64,000 nucleotides of DNA from Plasmopara viticola (Eukaryota; Oomycota; Peronosporomycetes; Peronosporales; Peronosporaceae), in assembly GCA_001695595.3 (NCBI GenBank), contig MBPM02000060.1, positions 248,001 through 312,000 of the forward strand. Reading direction: 5' to 3'. The position numbers and the translations under genes are program-made. Of this stretch, positions 45,701 through 58,750 are shown in pieces. The notes beneath the pieces are model-generated. The model was given only the letters and a program-made list of their open reading frames with translations, was not told where the DNA came from and ran no database searches. How positions within the stretch are numbered: the first letter of the stretch is position 1; each line of letters begins with the position of its first letter.

Positions 45701-48700
45701 AGCGCAAACGTGTCACATCCGCATCAATTGATTTGCACTTCGTCTCAAGTGCAGCCGCAAGCTGACTTAGCGAATCAACGGACATTGAAGAATTTGAAGC
45801 TTCGGGGAGCGTAGCAAAAATGTCATAGAAAGACACTGTATCAATAGCAGTTGTAATGGCGCTAAGCTGTGTCAAAGGATCTGACTCAGCAAAAGTAATA
45901 CATTTCTGCTTCCAAACTTGAATTTGACGGTGCTCTGCGAAACATTTGACAGCAAAATCGGAAATTTTTTCTGCCATTTCCGTAAAGTGAGCAGTATAGG
46001 ACTCAATTTCGGCGCGTTTGGATTCTTCTGCTCTCTTAAGCGCTGATAACTCCGCTGTGAGACGTAAAAGTTCCTTTGATAATGACTGTTTGTCTCTTTC
46101 TAATGATAATAAATGCTTTCGTTTTTCAAACATTGTCGCGAATGGGATAGCTGATTCCGTGAGAATTTTTAAGATATTTTCGGCACATTGTTCGTACTGA
46201 CGGCCAAAGGCAATTGTATCTTGTCGACGTTCTTCAGCACGTGAAAGAAACAGGGAAAGATTCACGTTCGCTTCAAGCCGTGCCTTTAAATCTAATGGCT
46301 GTCCCTGTCGCTTATCTTCACCAATCCAGTCAACAAGTGGGCTATACACAAAGGCGTCAAACATCGTCAGCAACGCTTCACGAACATAATTAGAGCGCAC
46401 AACTCGTAATGTTGTTTCGAATGCTAAACGAAATGTTCCTTCCACCCCCGTAATTCCAAGAGCATCCTGCAGCATAGGCGTCAGCCGGAACGGCACAATT
46501 TCGGGTACTTTAAGCTTACGCCCCTTATCAAAGCATACATTGTGATCAATATGAACAATGTCTCCGCTGTTGACGCATAGCAGAATATTGTCCAAGTGTC
46601 TGTCCCCTAATCCAATAATGTACCCTAAAACGGACATGACCGCAAGAGACTTGATTAGACGCGTACTCTTAGACCAGCTTTGTCTCAGGTCTTCACTCTG
46701 AAAAACAATTTCATGTTGTAGAACATTGCGTGGGCGCTGGGCTACAAGCTCTTGATAAACCTCTTTGAGCACGGAAGCTGGCCACCGCGACCGATTGCTC
46801 GGTGCCACATTTGAGATGCCGTGCTGCTTCAGTTTAGCGTAAAATTGAGCTGTAGGCGGAGATGGTTGCTGTTGCGCTGAAGACCCAGCGACAGAATCGT
46901 GTTGTGATCGTCCACTTGCATCACTTCGAGCAGTATACACTTGGAAAAGAGGAATGACATTGGGAACCATCTGGATCAAGCCAGCATTTTTTGACAGCGG
47001 TATGACGCTATAGCTTTGAGCTGACAAATCGCGAGCGCCTGCTGCTTTGTCAGCTCGCAAGAAATCATTTGTCACGCGTAAATACTGCATGACCCGCTCA
47101 TCCAACCGCAAATCTTCGCGAGCCTTGAGCAGATACCTGTATGCTTTTCCATCAGATCCTATCACTTCCAATGACTTAGGTTTGGTTTTCGTGTGCAACA
47201 CAGTCACAGAAGGATTAACTTGTTGGATAGTGGTAGGCTCTACTTTAAGTGATGTTGTTTCAAGCACCGCACCAGGTATTTGTGTACGAGCTAGTAGACG
47301 CGAAGTCGTGGCTAATGCTGGTGAAATCTCAAGTAGGGGCAATTGTTCTCGTTTTCCTGCGGTATTCATTAGTATCAACACATCTGCAAATGGCTGCCAG
47401 ACGTCTTGAGCATTCATCATCGACGCTGGGCGATGTTCTGTAAAGCAGCAAGCGCGAAAATTTGTTATTGCCTTTTCAATCAGTCTTCCATAGTCCTTAA
47501 GAAAATTTCGCTCGTGTGGGGTCACGGCATGTTGGTCACGAAGGTTGCCGAACGTTTCCTTCCATAGTTTTTCAATCGAAATGTAAATCGGTTTCAAAAT
47601 TGCCACCACATTGCGGTGTGCTAATTCGCCTTTTTCTTTTGTTGACAATGATGTATTCTTCTTCACGCGATTTGTTTCTTTTTCTAATGTATTTATTCGA
47701 CGAGATACATCCGCTGATAGCTTAACAAGTGTACTGATCCAGGCTTCATCCCACAAAATCGAAATTCGGCGAAGTTCCGATACGAGAAGACGCACGCCCT
47801 CAACTTCTCCAGAAGATGCATTTTGCAGCTCTTGTAAGACGGCAGCAAATGTATCACTTGCACTGCTTCCCTCTCCGTGGTGATTAGCTTGAGAATCCAT
47901 CGCGTTAGCTACAGCTGGATAAACAATTGTGTAGGGTAGATGAAGTGCTAAGCGCTTGAGAATCAAGCAAACTAAGGACGCGACCTTAGGAATTGAATGA
48001 TGCGCGTGAGAGATTACTTGCGGGATAACGTAGGACCACGGAGACACTGGTCCGTTACTAATGACATCTTCAAGCGCTGACAATACTTCTTTTTCAGCTC
48101 CACATGAAGCCAAAAGGCCAAGCATACGAAACACAATTACTAAGACTTCCTGTTTTTGCATACAAGAGCTCGATTCGATGTAATGCAATGTCAGATATTT
48201 TCCGTACCCACGAGCAGCCAATGCGTGATAACAAAAAATATTTGAGTGACATTTATAATGCAACCGCATTAAGCAATCTAGCGCATCACGATTATGACCT
48301 GGTGCTAGCTCAATACACAACTGGCGAAAACTGTCGAAGCGCTGACTTACGAGTTCGCCGTCGTCCAAAATCTGACGAAATGCATGAAAAACACGGTCAT
48401 GGTCTCTTTCTGAAAATCCCACCTTAAGCACAAGAGAATTTAGCTCTGTTTCATCGTCAAGGTTAACATTTAAAAATCCATTCTGACTAGAAATTTGTTC
48501 CATTTCACGTTTTCCACGATCGTAGCACCAGTGACTATATTGGGCCCAGGCCTTTGCAGATTGTGGTGATAAAGCAAGTGCAGCGTGAAAGCATTTATAA
48601 GCATATTCGTCTTGCGAATCCGGCAAAAAAGCTGAGGCACTTAACAAAATGTTATCCATTCTAGTTGAAGCAATTATCTGAGCACTCATAACGCTAAGAA

Positions 48701-51700
48701 ACGCCGCTGACGGGGAGAGATCAACGGTGCCAGCTCTGGCAGCCCGGTCGGCAAGGTGCAAGACAGATCGCGCAATGACACTTTTTAATTCCGGAATTTC
48801 ATCACCATGTCCGATCAAACCAAAGCTTGTTTTGCATTGAGTTTCGAGAAACCGCAGCCCTTCACCTTTTATTCCAATAATCTCTAATAACTTTGCTTTC
48901 TCGTAATTATAGGTCAAAGTTAATACGTGGCTTGTATTTTTCACGTTTCCAGCTTCTTTTAAAAGGCCTTGTGCGAAAGTATAATTGCACTGCTTACGGG
49001 CCAATCTGGCTACTCTAGTAAGGTGTAAGCACTCAGCGTCAGTGCTCCAGGAACCTGAGCGCGGTGTACAATAAGGTTGACTCCAAGTAACCGAATCGAA
49101 TACTTCTGAATTTAGTCTGATACCTTCCACAAATGCTTCAAGTTGATGATTGTCAGCTGAAGACGATTGAGCAAACAATCGCAAGACAATTTCTTCAGCT
49201 TTTTTGCCAATCTTTTCGCCCACATAGCCATTCCAAGGAGATGGTTGCAATGCCAATGGTATCATCTCTTGCCGAAGTTGACTAGCACAAGAGTCGGTAA
49301 GCGATGCACCATATGTCTGTCCCAGATTTGTTTCGCCGAAAATGTCCCACACACGAAGCGCCTGTTCTGCCCGTATTGTGGATTCTACCTTCCAGCAGTT
49401 TCCGCTTCCAGGTTGATCTAAAGGCAACTCCAAACTGCTTATTCTACCAATTTCGTGGCTCCAAGCATCACTACAGCGAAAAATTGCCTGAATTTCTTCA
49501 ATAGGATAATCGAAATCCACGAGGGACTTAGCGAGGTCGATAAATCGAGAAGCGAGCTGGCGCAATTTGGTCCACTCATGAAGAGCGGAATAACATTTGG
49601 CACATTGCTTGATGCAGCCCAGCAGTGCTAAAGGAGAGATTCGTCGGAGTTTCATTGGAAGCTCAAATATCCTAGCAAGGCTTATGTCTTCGTGCTTTTC
49701 AATTGTCAGCACTCTGTCCAACAACGCTTCAAATTCCCTAGCTGCGTCTTCGTATCGCATTTCAGCCTCGTAGCGTACAGCGTTCAGCCACCCAAACAGT
49801 GGCATTTTGCAATAATTATTAGAAATATCTAAAAGTTCTTTGTGCAGTTGATATAATTCATTCAATGGCGAAGAAATTGACAGACTCCAACGCTGATATC
49901 CAATTATTGAATCCGCGTCTTTTGCATCACAATAGCATTGGCAAAGCAAGAACAGTGCACCGTCAAGATCTATTTCGGCTCGTATCAGCTCGTCGGCCGT
50001 TGTTTCGGACATTTCGCAAGACGAAAAAGAATTCATAGCTTTGTTAAGCTTGGTATAGCAAATCATCATATTGGCGTGGCTATGATACCGATTTAGCTCG
50101 CAACACGCTGCATGTTTCGACATCTCCACAAGAAATGGCCGTATGCGATTAAGCCAATCGTCACATACTACTTTATTTGCACGAAAAAAGAGTGCAGTCT
50201 TATACTCATCGCCTTCTGACTTGCTCGGATCCAAATCAATGGCGCAGATAGCGAGAGAAATACGCATTTCTACTTCAAGGACAAACTCGAGCATCAACCA
50301 GCTCAATAATTGGCGCGATGAACTGTATGTCAAAGATGATGAACTCGAACAGTCAATTGCATCATCGGTCTGTAAATCTGATCCAGCTTGATATTGAGTC
50401 TCCTCCGAAAACTCCTGTAAAAGGCGCTCAAAACTCGCAAAACTTTGCGCCGGTCCTCCAAAGAATGTACGAAGTCTGTTTTGAACACACCACGCTCCAG
50501 CTTGGCGAATTGCACCCAACAAAACGTTTGCGTTTCCAAGAGCCACATCCGGCGTGGTGCGAGCTATGATACTCCTACAAATTCGACTCCATTTACTCTC
50601 GTCACACTCTCGGGACTGGAAAAGACTCAAAATCGTCTCAAAATCGGCTCCATCGAATGAAGGGTGCACGGGTTGTGATTTGGAACGAAGTTTGCTCAAA
50701 GTTTCTTGCTCTAATAGTGCAAAGCGCACTACGCTGCTTAAGGCACTTGACGTAATTCTGCGCTGTACAACGGGGCTCGGATCCAACAAAAACTCGAGGA
50801 TCATGTCAAAACCTATTTTAGCAAATTTGCGAGAATCCGCTCGACAGTAGTATTTTTCCAACAGTTGAATACATTTTTTTCGCACTCTTACACTGGAATA
50901 CCGAAAAACCTTAGCTGTCTTTTTTAAAAACTCCCGGCTCATATCTTGGGGAATTAGTGGAATCAAAGTCGTCTTGGACATCAAATCACAGATAAGTTGC
51001 AGCAATTCAGTAGTCAGCCGATAATTTCGAAGCACCACGGTTTCACAAGGTAGCATACTGATTGCTAACTCTAGTATACGCAGTGATAATCTCTGTACAG
51101 TCTCCACAGCGTTGCTTAAAGCAAAAAAAGATTGAGAAACAACTTTAAAAAATGTGCAGGCCATCTTCAGCACAAGGCACAATTGCCGAGGGCTTATTCT
51201 GAGCTCACATTTTCGAGTTGTCTGCAAATTCAGTATAGTTGCGATGACTTTAATAATCGCAATTCCGTGCATCGCGTCATTATCGTCTCTGGGCTTCAGT
51301 CTTTCGGGATGTCTGGAGACCAGAATTAAACACGTAGAAGTAAAGACAAAATATGTGTTCCTCTTTTCGCCAAATTGAACATCTAAGTCTTGAAGCGCGT
51401 GCTCCACAAGTACCTGTTGACAAAATGCAAGAATTGTTTAAATAAATTCTATATTCATCAAATCATCAGACAAACAGACCTTAAGCGCACCAATTCCACC
51501 CAATTGGACTAAATGTAGACACAATCGAGTGGTGTATGCAACCATATCAGCACAATTCGAGTCAATCAAGCAATTCAAGACCTTTACACACTCTAGCTGG
51601 CCGCTCTTCTTCGAAGAATGTATCTCGTCATCCAAAATGCCGATAGCAGCAGCTCGTGCAAGAAACAGATCACTGACTTTAAAAAAATTTGCGCTTGCCA

Positions 51701-53149
51701 GCTCGCAAGCATTTTTTAGCACTGCCAAAATTTTGCTCACTTCACAATCGTGCAAACAAGACTTGACAGCACAGTGATGTAGCAAAAAACCTATCGCTGC
51801 AACGGACTGAGGAGCAAAGCTGCTGTGTCCTGAATTGGATATCGACACCAGATAGTCTGAAGAACTTGCCACACAAGATAGACTTTTATCACAGTGTAAT
51901 TAGCGCTAATCATTGTTGGACACGACTGATAGCACAAGGCCCCACTTACGAGTAAACTGGCTGCGAACAAGCTACAATGGAATCCAGCACTTTCTTGAAA
52001 GGGCTCTGGGCACTTTCGTTACTTGACAAAGCTGCAATACAATTCCACAAAAATGCGTGGAAAATCAATGTAAACCAGTAATGAAAAGCAGTGCGAGAGA
52101 TATTTTACGTACCGAGGACAGGAACGCACTGCGCTACCATCATAAAACAAGTCAACAAAATGCTAAAGCGATCACTGTCGCCTTCTTCATGGTCGTAATT
52201 ACATAAATCACCTAAAGTTACAATTTCCTTCACCAGCGAACTTGTTAAAAACCTTAGCCGCATTTGCACTACCTTCGTGCCCACCAACACCACGTACGTA
52301 CATCTGCAAACGAACTCATCAGCTGAAGGCTAAACACGCTGTTGTCTGCCCATAAGCGACCAAAACTATTTAACAATGCAAGGATATCCTCCCTTCAAAC
52401 CATGACGATACTCGAACTTGTTATAAATGTCCCAACAATACCGACAGATATAAAACCTACCGTAATGGACTCTGTGGCCCCGTATTCATCATCCAGCCGA
52501 CCAAAACATCTGCGATATCCACAAAATGCGCCTGCAACTTCTTCAGCACTACCGTGCACCACAAATCCGAGTCGCTTTGCATAAATAATGCCTGCATATA
52601 CTTGACCAAATGATCCACGAGAGCCACATCGGCTGTATGGTCCAGCAGCGTTCGCCACATCTGCATGACTCGAGCAAAGACCCTGTCAAATTGCTTGTAT
52701 TCGGGTGACGTCTCCTCCCATCTAGCATTATCATCTTCGACTACTCGAGGCACTAACTGCTCAGTCTGCAACAGCAGTGCATAACTCCACTGCACGAGCC
52801 ACGGCTCGTTGCCCAGCTGCGTGTTTTCGGCAATCCAGTCGCTAAATCCCGTCGGGTTGTGAGCTGATAGCGCCTGTAGCATAGCCATAATGCTCGTCTG
52901 TAGTTCGTGACCATCATTGATGGGCGTGATCAGTACGTCCATTAGCAAAGGCAGGTATGGCTCGTACGACAGCAAAAGACCGGGCGTCGGAGTCAAATGA
53001 CGAAAGTATTCATCGAGCTGCTGTGCTGCCCTAGCGCGCTGCTTGACGCTCATGACATCAGCTGATAGTAGAGACTGCAGCGCCACGAGCGGGTTGAAGG
53101 GAGCAACAGTGGCATCCGGCGCTGCTGGGTGGACGTTGCTAGTCCGCAT
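42714..53149 (-). CDS. SMG1: SMG1, PI3K-related kinase of nonsense-mediated mRNA decay
   Basis: Model (minus): exons 53149-52461, 52392-52302, 52272-52113, 52031-51950, 51882-51480 and 51413-42714; about 3374 residues. Introns of 68, 81, 67 and 66 nt have GT-AG ends and keep frame. The gap 52301-52273 is only 29 nt (see findings). A long HEAT/FAT region precedes the kinase domain (about 1890-2190), which shows GLGDRHLDNILL (about 2080) and HIDHNVCFDKG (about 2100); this is the SMG1 form, where DFG is replaced by D-[YH]-N. A long insertion follows, then a FATC end QASWLIDEATKTDNLCLMYE with terminal GWTPWI, close to the SMG1 consensus GWTAWV. Exon 2 FGRLWADN also fits SMG1. It phosphorylates UPF1 to trigger decay of messages with early stop codons (family knowledge). 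It is somewhat shorter than human SMG1 (about 3660). Confidence 0.93.
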
Positions 53150-53779
53150 TGTGGTATCGTCATTTATCTCTCAGGAAGAATAGTTGGAGCAATGTAAAAA
53201 TATGATAAATCTGACATTTAAATGGCGGGCGGTGTTTTTGCCAATCGCTGGAGGGAAATTCAGCGTATCGAAAATCTACTCCTACATCCTTGGATGAACA
53301 TTCTTTGAGCTTTTTTTATGCTTCAAGCGCCAATATTAAATGTTTTCGATGCTAAAGCAACAACCACTGAAGAAATTCCGTACACAAGATCGCAGAGATC
53401 ATAAAGACGTCATGCTTCCGATTTGCACAATGCCAATGCAATCGTTGCAGCTCAAGTTGCTATGCCTCGCCACCTTTTTAGAGTAAATGAGCCATCTACC
53501 GTGCGAGAGCTTATCGTAGCGAAGCCCCGTGCGTACATTGCAAGATGCTGTAAGGAGGTGTGCGCAGTCGGTGGTTATTGAAACTGTTCATATTTCGATC
53601 CTGAATTTGCAATTTTGTGCTAAGTCTAAGCCTGTGCTTAATAATCTGCTTTGAGCACAGACTAGCTGGCAATGCGTCCGTAATAACCAAGCGTCGCCAT
53701 GCCCGTATTGCATGCAGTGATGCGATAGCGTATCGTAAATACTCATCTTCAACACTCCTCCTCGCGATCACATCCAAGT
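53150..53779. other. SMG1 upstream region and 3' flank of the copia remnant
   Basis: Contains the SMG1 promoter and, from about 53400, DNA that lies just beyond the end of the copia pol and may include its 3' LTR. No second LTR copy was identified for comparison. Confidence 0.4.
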
Positions 53780-56700
53780 ATCTCGGCTAGCACAAGCCCA
53801 CAAGTGGCGAACTTGTGATGATACAGTGCTTTAGCCGACATATCCGGGCGCATGAGTTCGGACGGAACGTAGCGCGGCTCTAGAACGCGATGACGGGCAA
53901 AGTCTTTGACAAATTTGAGGCGCATATTGATGTGTTTCGCCCTCGAAAACGAAACCTCACATGCATCTTCATGGGAAGAGTCAATGATGATCGCATTTTT
54001 TTTGCATCTTTTTTTTTACAGAAGAGCATTCACGCCATTTCGACGCTACATCAAACTCGGCCTCCAATGCCGAGAGTGAAACGCCTCCTTGTTTCTACGC
54101 GGTCCAGCTCGCGGGCATTCCGTTAAGTAGCATGAACGTTCCAGTGAATAACTACCTGTCGCTCTTGTCTGCAGCGAAATCAGCATCGCTGTAGGACTCT
54201 AGTGCAATCGCTTCATTGCTCTTTGCACTGGAACGCATCTTGAGTCGCTAGTCGTTGTGCTCTGTGAAGTGTCGTGCACTTCTCTCCACAAGTTTCCAGG
54301 TTTGCTCCATGAGCTCATGAGCTTATCGCTTTGCTTTGTGCTCCGCAAACGTGATGTCAGGTCGTGTGTATCGATCTACTCACAACAGCCGTAAAGACTT
54401 AACCTATAATTTGCAATCTTCGTTAGTAGGATGCTGGCTCCGTTGTGACAATCATCACTGATTGAAGTACGTGTTAAATTTGCCGACTCCAGTCCGTGCT
54501 CGCAAAGTAGTTCACCTATCGACTCCTACCGAACTAAGGCCTACGCATGCGTGTCTAAATTCTCCCAAGAAAAATTGACACCGCTTCCAGGTTCTTGATC
54601 GATAGTGACTCCATTGTCGTGAAGAATTATTGACGCCCATAGCCGTAGTCGCAGCAGCTAGGGGATCATCGATGTGCCCTGAGCAGCTCATCCGCGATCT
54701 GCATGCCGCTTGGCGCGCGCAACAATATTTCCAAGTACTCTTTTATGTCAGCCTTTACATAGGCATTTGGGATATTAGCGTGTTTTGCAGTTACTCCCCA
54801 CTTCCCTGGATCACGTTCATTCTATCACTGTAGCGAAGGTGAGCGAGTAGCAACACCGAATGCTTGCTCGTTTCCGCATGGAACAAGTCGCGCCTTGAAT
54901 CTTTCTACTGCATCGTTTGCACCTGTAGTAGATTGCCGCCTGATAATGTTCCATACTTTATTGTCCTCAAGCGCCTGGATTTTTACAAGCATGGCCTTGC
55001 TCAATCGCTAGCCTTCGAGCTGCACATCGCCTCAGCGTATGTCTTCGGATCCGGCTCAATTGCTTGCAACACGGTGGCTACGTCATTATTTGTAGGCGAT
55101 GTGTCTTTCATCGATTGTCCATGTGTGGCATTAGAGGCCTGAATCCATCGATTGTCAATCATCTTAGTTTTTTTCGTCCTGACCTTGTCGCAGCGATGCA
55201 TATCCGATATTCGCGCGTCATCTCGACAACACTTTAGTTCAATGAAAAATTCCAAATAGATGAAATAGAATTTCTAGCATTTTACTTTTTATAAAAAAAA
55301 TCGAATTTGGACTGAGATGGCGTTGTATGCTCTGCGTGTTGAGAAGTGTCTGAATGTTCTTGATCTAGTGCGTCAAATTGATGACGTTTTCTTTAAAATA
55401 AAGACGCGTATTGTTTTGGTCTCATCGCTGCGCTCGATGATCGCCCTGTCATGTCGCGCAGATGAGAGGCTTGCTTCATCAGCACCTCGATCGGGGACAT
55501 AAGCTTGAGTTTCGAGCTTTGAGGGCAAAATATACGCCGAGTACTTGTCAGCGTCACCTTAAAATGAAAATGAGAGGTTGCTTGCAATACCATGGAGCAA
55601 GCCATGTGTAACACCGTTCGGTGCATTCGCTCGGCCTTGCCATTTGTACTTTGATTTCGAGTCTCGCTCACCCGTTTTGACACGCCGACTGACTCGCAAA
55701 TTAGATGCACATCCTTGTACTCACGTTCACAATCCGTTCGAGACACATGAGCCCGAAATTTGAATCGCGTCTCAAAAAACGCCGAAATTGCCCAATTTTT
55801 TTCGCTGCTTTGTCCTTCGAGCGCTCGAGAAAGACATCACAGTAGTTGCCCTAGTGGTCCACAAAGTTGACGATGTACCGAGTCCCACTCGATCTTTCGG
55901 TGTTGCCGCTTCTTTCAGGTCATAAGAAATCACACCTCTTATTTGATCAATGGATAAGTGCAACCCGATGTCTGCGCGTTCCTTGTCTGCTTTGCTTGTG
56001 CATAGGTGACATACACCGCCTGGTAAATACCGGCAAGCCGAATGCCAGACTCAGGCTCGCACGCCATCCTCTCAATCATGTAGTAAGCGAGATGGCCGAA
56101 GCGCTGGCGGATGTACATTATCGCTCCCTCATGCACAGATCTATTAGCTTTGTGCTGCGATGCTTAATCTTTCGCGGCCAGGACCAAGCCAACCATTCCC
56201 ACGTCGATTTTTGCATCATGAGATTCTAGAGCGAGCACGTTGTTACACATTTTCACGTCGACTACGATATCACCGGTAGTGAAGGAGATGCGCTCTTCAG
56301 TTGGTATCTTGTTTGACCCGTATCATTTCTGTTCAAGCTTGCCATACGACGTGATTTCACATCAACAACGGCGTAAAATGGACTTCGATCAGTCGAATTA
56401 CGCTTGCTTTTCCACAAGGCATCACGTGATGCAACACATTTTCGACCATCGCAAATCGTTATTTCATTGGCAACAGCGCACTGGTCGTCACATTTTCGTG
56501 AATCATCGAAGAGCTTTTCATCGTTGACGAGGTGACGGCTAGACGCGCAGTCCAGAATCCACACATTGTTTTGAGCCATGTTTTTTTGCACATATAGCGT
56601 ATAGTTGATAATGTCCTTGGTCTTGACGTTGTACTATCAAGCTCCCTTTTCACCATTTTTCTCTTTGGAAAATTGTTCTTTCGTCAGAGCAAACTGACCA

Positions 56701-56830
56701 ACTTTCCATAATGGTACAACACATGTTGACGAGCATTATGTCCTTCCTTGAAATGGATGCATCGCCAGATATCGGTGTACTGATTAACTTATAGCAGTTG
56801 CCACTTATCATTCGACTTTCGGTAGAAAGT
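53780..56830 (-). mobile_element. Degenerate Ty1/copia retrotransposon
   Basis: Read on the minus strand, domains follow the copia order. A gag-like zinc knuckle relic with GHNARQ lies about 56740. Protease follows with VWILDCASSRHLVNDEKLF (about 56560-56500), then GAG-pre-integrase with RFGHLAYYMIERMA (about 56110). Integrase fragments are ISYDLKEAATPKDRVG (about 55930) and RNQSTNGKAERMHRTVL (about 55650). Reverse transcriptase begins with EPDPKTYAEAM (about 55040) and a KARLV.CGNEQ block. RNase H has ESYSDADFAADKSDR and QGGVSLSALEAEF (about 54200-54060) and ends with LEPRYVPSELMRPDM (about 53860). Stops and frameshifts occur throughout, so it is dead. LTRs were not delimited. Confidence 0.85.
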
Positions 56831-57289
56831 CGGACTCGAGTGCAGAGATTGCAATTTTTAAAACATGCCGTTCTTTGTTTTTTCGGCGAAGATGCCATCA
56901 ACGAGCTCACATTGCTGTTCTAGCAGTGGTCATTGCGAATTTAACCTTATGGTTCAATTCGTTCTCTGAAGGGAGTTTAAATAGACACCACATCTATAAC
57001 AAGTTATTTCGAGTTTCTGAGCCAAGAATCATGAACGCTGTCTATAGGCTGAGCTAAGACCCCTCCTTCTCGTATTTACACCAGTTTGCATACTGAAATG
57101 TATCGAAAAGTGCTTAAAATCGCAGATTATATCTATATGCAAATGAAGAATCATGTGTAGGGGCGGTTTGGATAAAGTACTTACCTAATCGTAGACTTGT
57201 TAGCCCTAACAATAAGCCATAGTTTTTGCCATTGTACGTTACTCTCCTATTGTCTTTATTGCGTGTTACGCGCGAAATTTTAAAGCCGA
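56831..57289. other. Intergenic between copia remnant and effector pseudogene
   Basis: No gene is supported. It may include the copia 5' leader or LTR and the relic promoter of the effector pseudogene. Confidence 0.4.
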
Positions 57290-58540
57290 CAAAGACTTCC
57301 GAGCTCTGCCTTCATCAAACGCGAATCCATCTAACGATGAGGGTCAGCAAGTCGAGACGAAAATGAAAGGCAACGCTAAAGACAAAAGGTTTATTTGGAT
57401 ATCAAGCCATAAGGCCATATCGGCAAGTTGGCTATGTAATTGAAGGTGAAGCCAAAATTTTGATGCTTTTACGAGCTGGTAAGAATTCGGACAAGCACGC
57501 GTGATTCATTCGGCTTCTTTAAAGTGTTTGAGGTACTCCACAGACAGCGCTACTTACAGCTTAGTGAAAACGAAATTGATCGATGTGGAAGTGCTAGCGT
57601 TGTTTCGAACGATTTGACACAATACATGAACACCGACCGCAAAAAGTGGCTGGTCAAATGTCTTAGTGCTGCAAAGTCTTGCAGATTGAAATATGCCTTA
57701 AAGATTTTTCACATTCTCAATTTTAAAAGAGAGGACAATAAACACAATTTCCTCATTTTTAAAAGCTCAATTTCATCAATTTGTATAACAGCTCGAATGA
57801 TGATACGGGTAGACATGTGTGATGTATTGAGCGCTACGATGTCGAGTAATATTTTGGCGACACTGTTGGTTTGATTTTTGGTTCAGAGAATTGTGGAAAT
57901 CGGTAAGATGTCAATGTCTCGAATCCTGAGTCCCGGGAAAAAATGCAAGACGCATGGCCGAGATTTGCAGCAAGTCTTACAGTACTTGGGAACAAATCGA
58001 GTCGTTACGGGAACTAACTATCCGATTGGCTATATTTCGCCAGCTTTTTTTTGGAGCGGAGAAGAAAGCAAAGTAGAAGCAAAATCTGCGACCAATGTTC
58101 TGCTTGCTTTGTCAAGATCTGGATCTGACAAGCTTCGAAAACTATATGCTAACGGTGATAAGGGTCGATGTGGAAAGAGAATCGCCATATTAAGCCCCTC
58201 AAAAGCTTTCGATCTCGTGAAATTCGGTAATGAGGATGACTCTGACGAGACTAAAATATTCCAGCGGCACACTTACGTAAATAAGTATGGAGCTTCGGCA
58301 AACCTAGACGATGACAGACGACAGACGAAAGTCCAAATTGCTTGCTGCTAGAGCGAAGTAAGGCTATCGATTTTACGAGACTTATTTAATCACTACGACA
58401 AGCCTGGAAAGAAGACTTTTAGAGAAAATATGCAAATGTATATGGCAACCCCGAAACCAAGCAATGGGTGTATGAATTGTGGCTATCGCCTTTTACAATG
58501 CTAAGACAGTTTTTGCGTTAAAGACGAATCTATTCGGTAC
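57290..58540 (+). pseudogene. Broken paralogue of the LWY effector
   Basis: Fragments in all three plus frames align, in order, with the intact effector at 36883-39003. GQQVET recurs exactly (about 57340), followed by sequence matching the first module. KWLVKCLSAA with ALKIFHILNF (about 57645-57720) matches the module starting WLTNGKHPKEVFRILDL. FFWSGEES (about 58050) matches FYWSGPEG. SKAFDLVKFGNED with YVNKYG (about 58200-58290) matches SSVFKLLKLGSELD...YVNKY. A final ELWLSPF relic is near 58475. Multiple stops and frameshifts break it, and some module sequence between the aligned blocks appears lost. It lies on the far side of SEC24 and SMG1 from the intact copy, between copia and gypsy remnants. 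An origin by ectopic duplication is inferred. Confidence 0.75.
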
Positions 58541-58750
58541 GCTATCGCATCACTGAATGCATGTTGATGACGTAATAGAACTACATGACGACGCTTGGTG
58601 ATTACGGACATATTGACAGCTGCTCATTGGTCAAATTAATTCAGTAAGCAAAGTAGTAAAACACCCTTAGATGTTGCACATGACTGCAAACATTGGACCA
58701 TATATGAGAAATATTAAATCTAACACACACTTCTTTCAACAGAAAGCTTA
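58541..58750. other. Junction between effector pseudogene and gypsy remnant
   Basis: About 200 bp with no recognisable coding sequence or repeat end. Confidence 0.4.

Noticed and set aside
47047..47409. 120-codon plus-strand frame and many similar ones over 43-51 kb
   Set aside because: Antisense shadows of the SMG1 coding exon.
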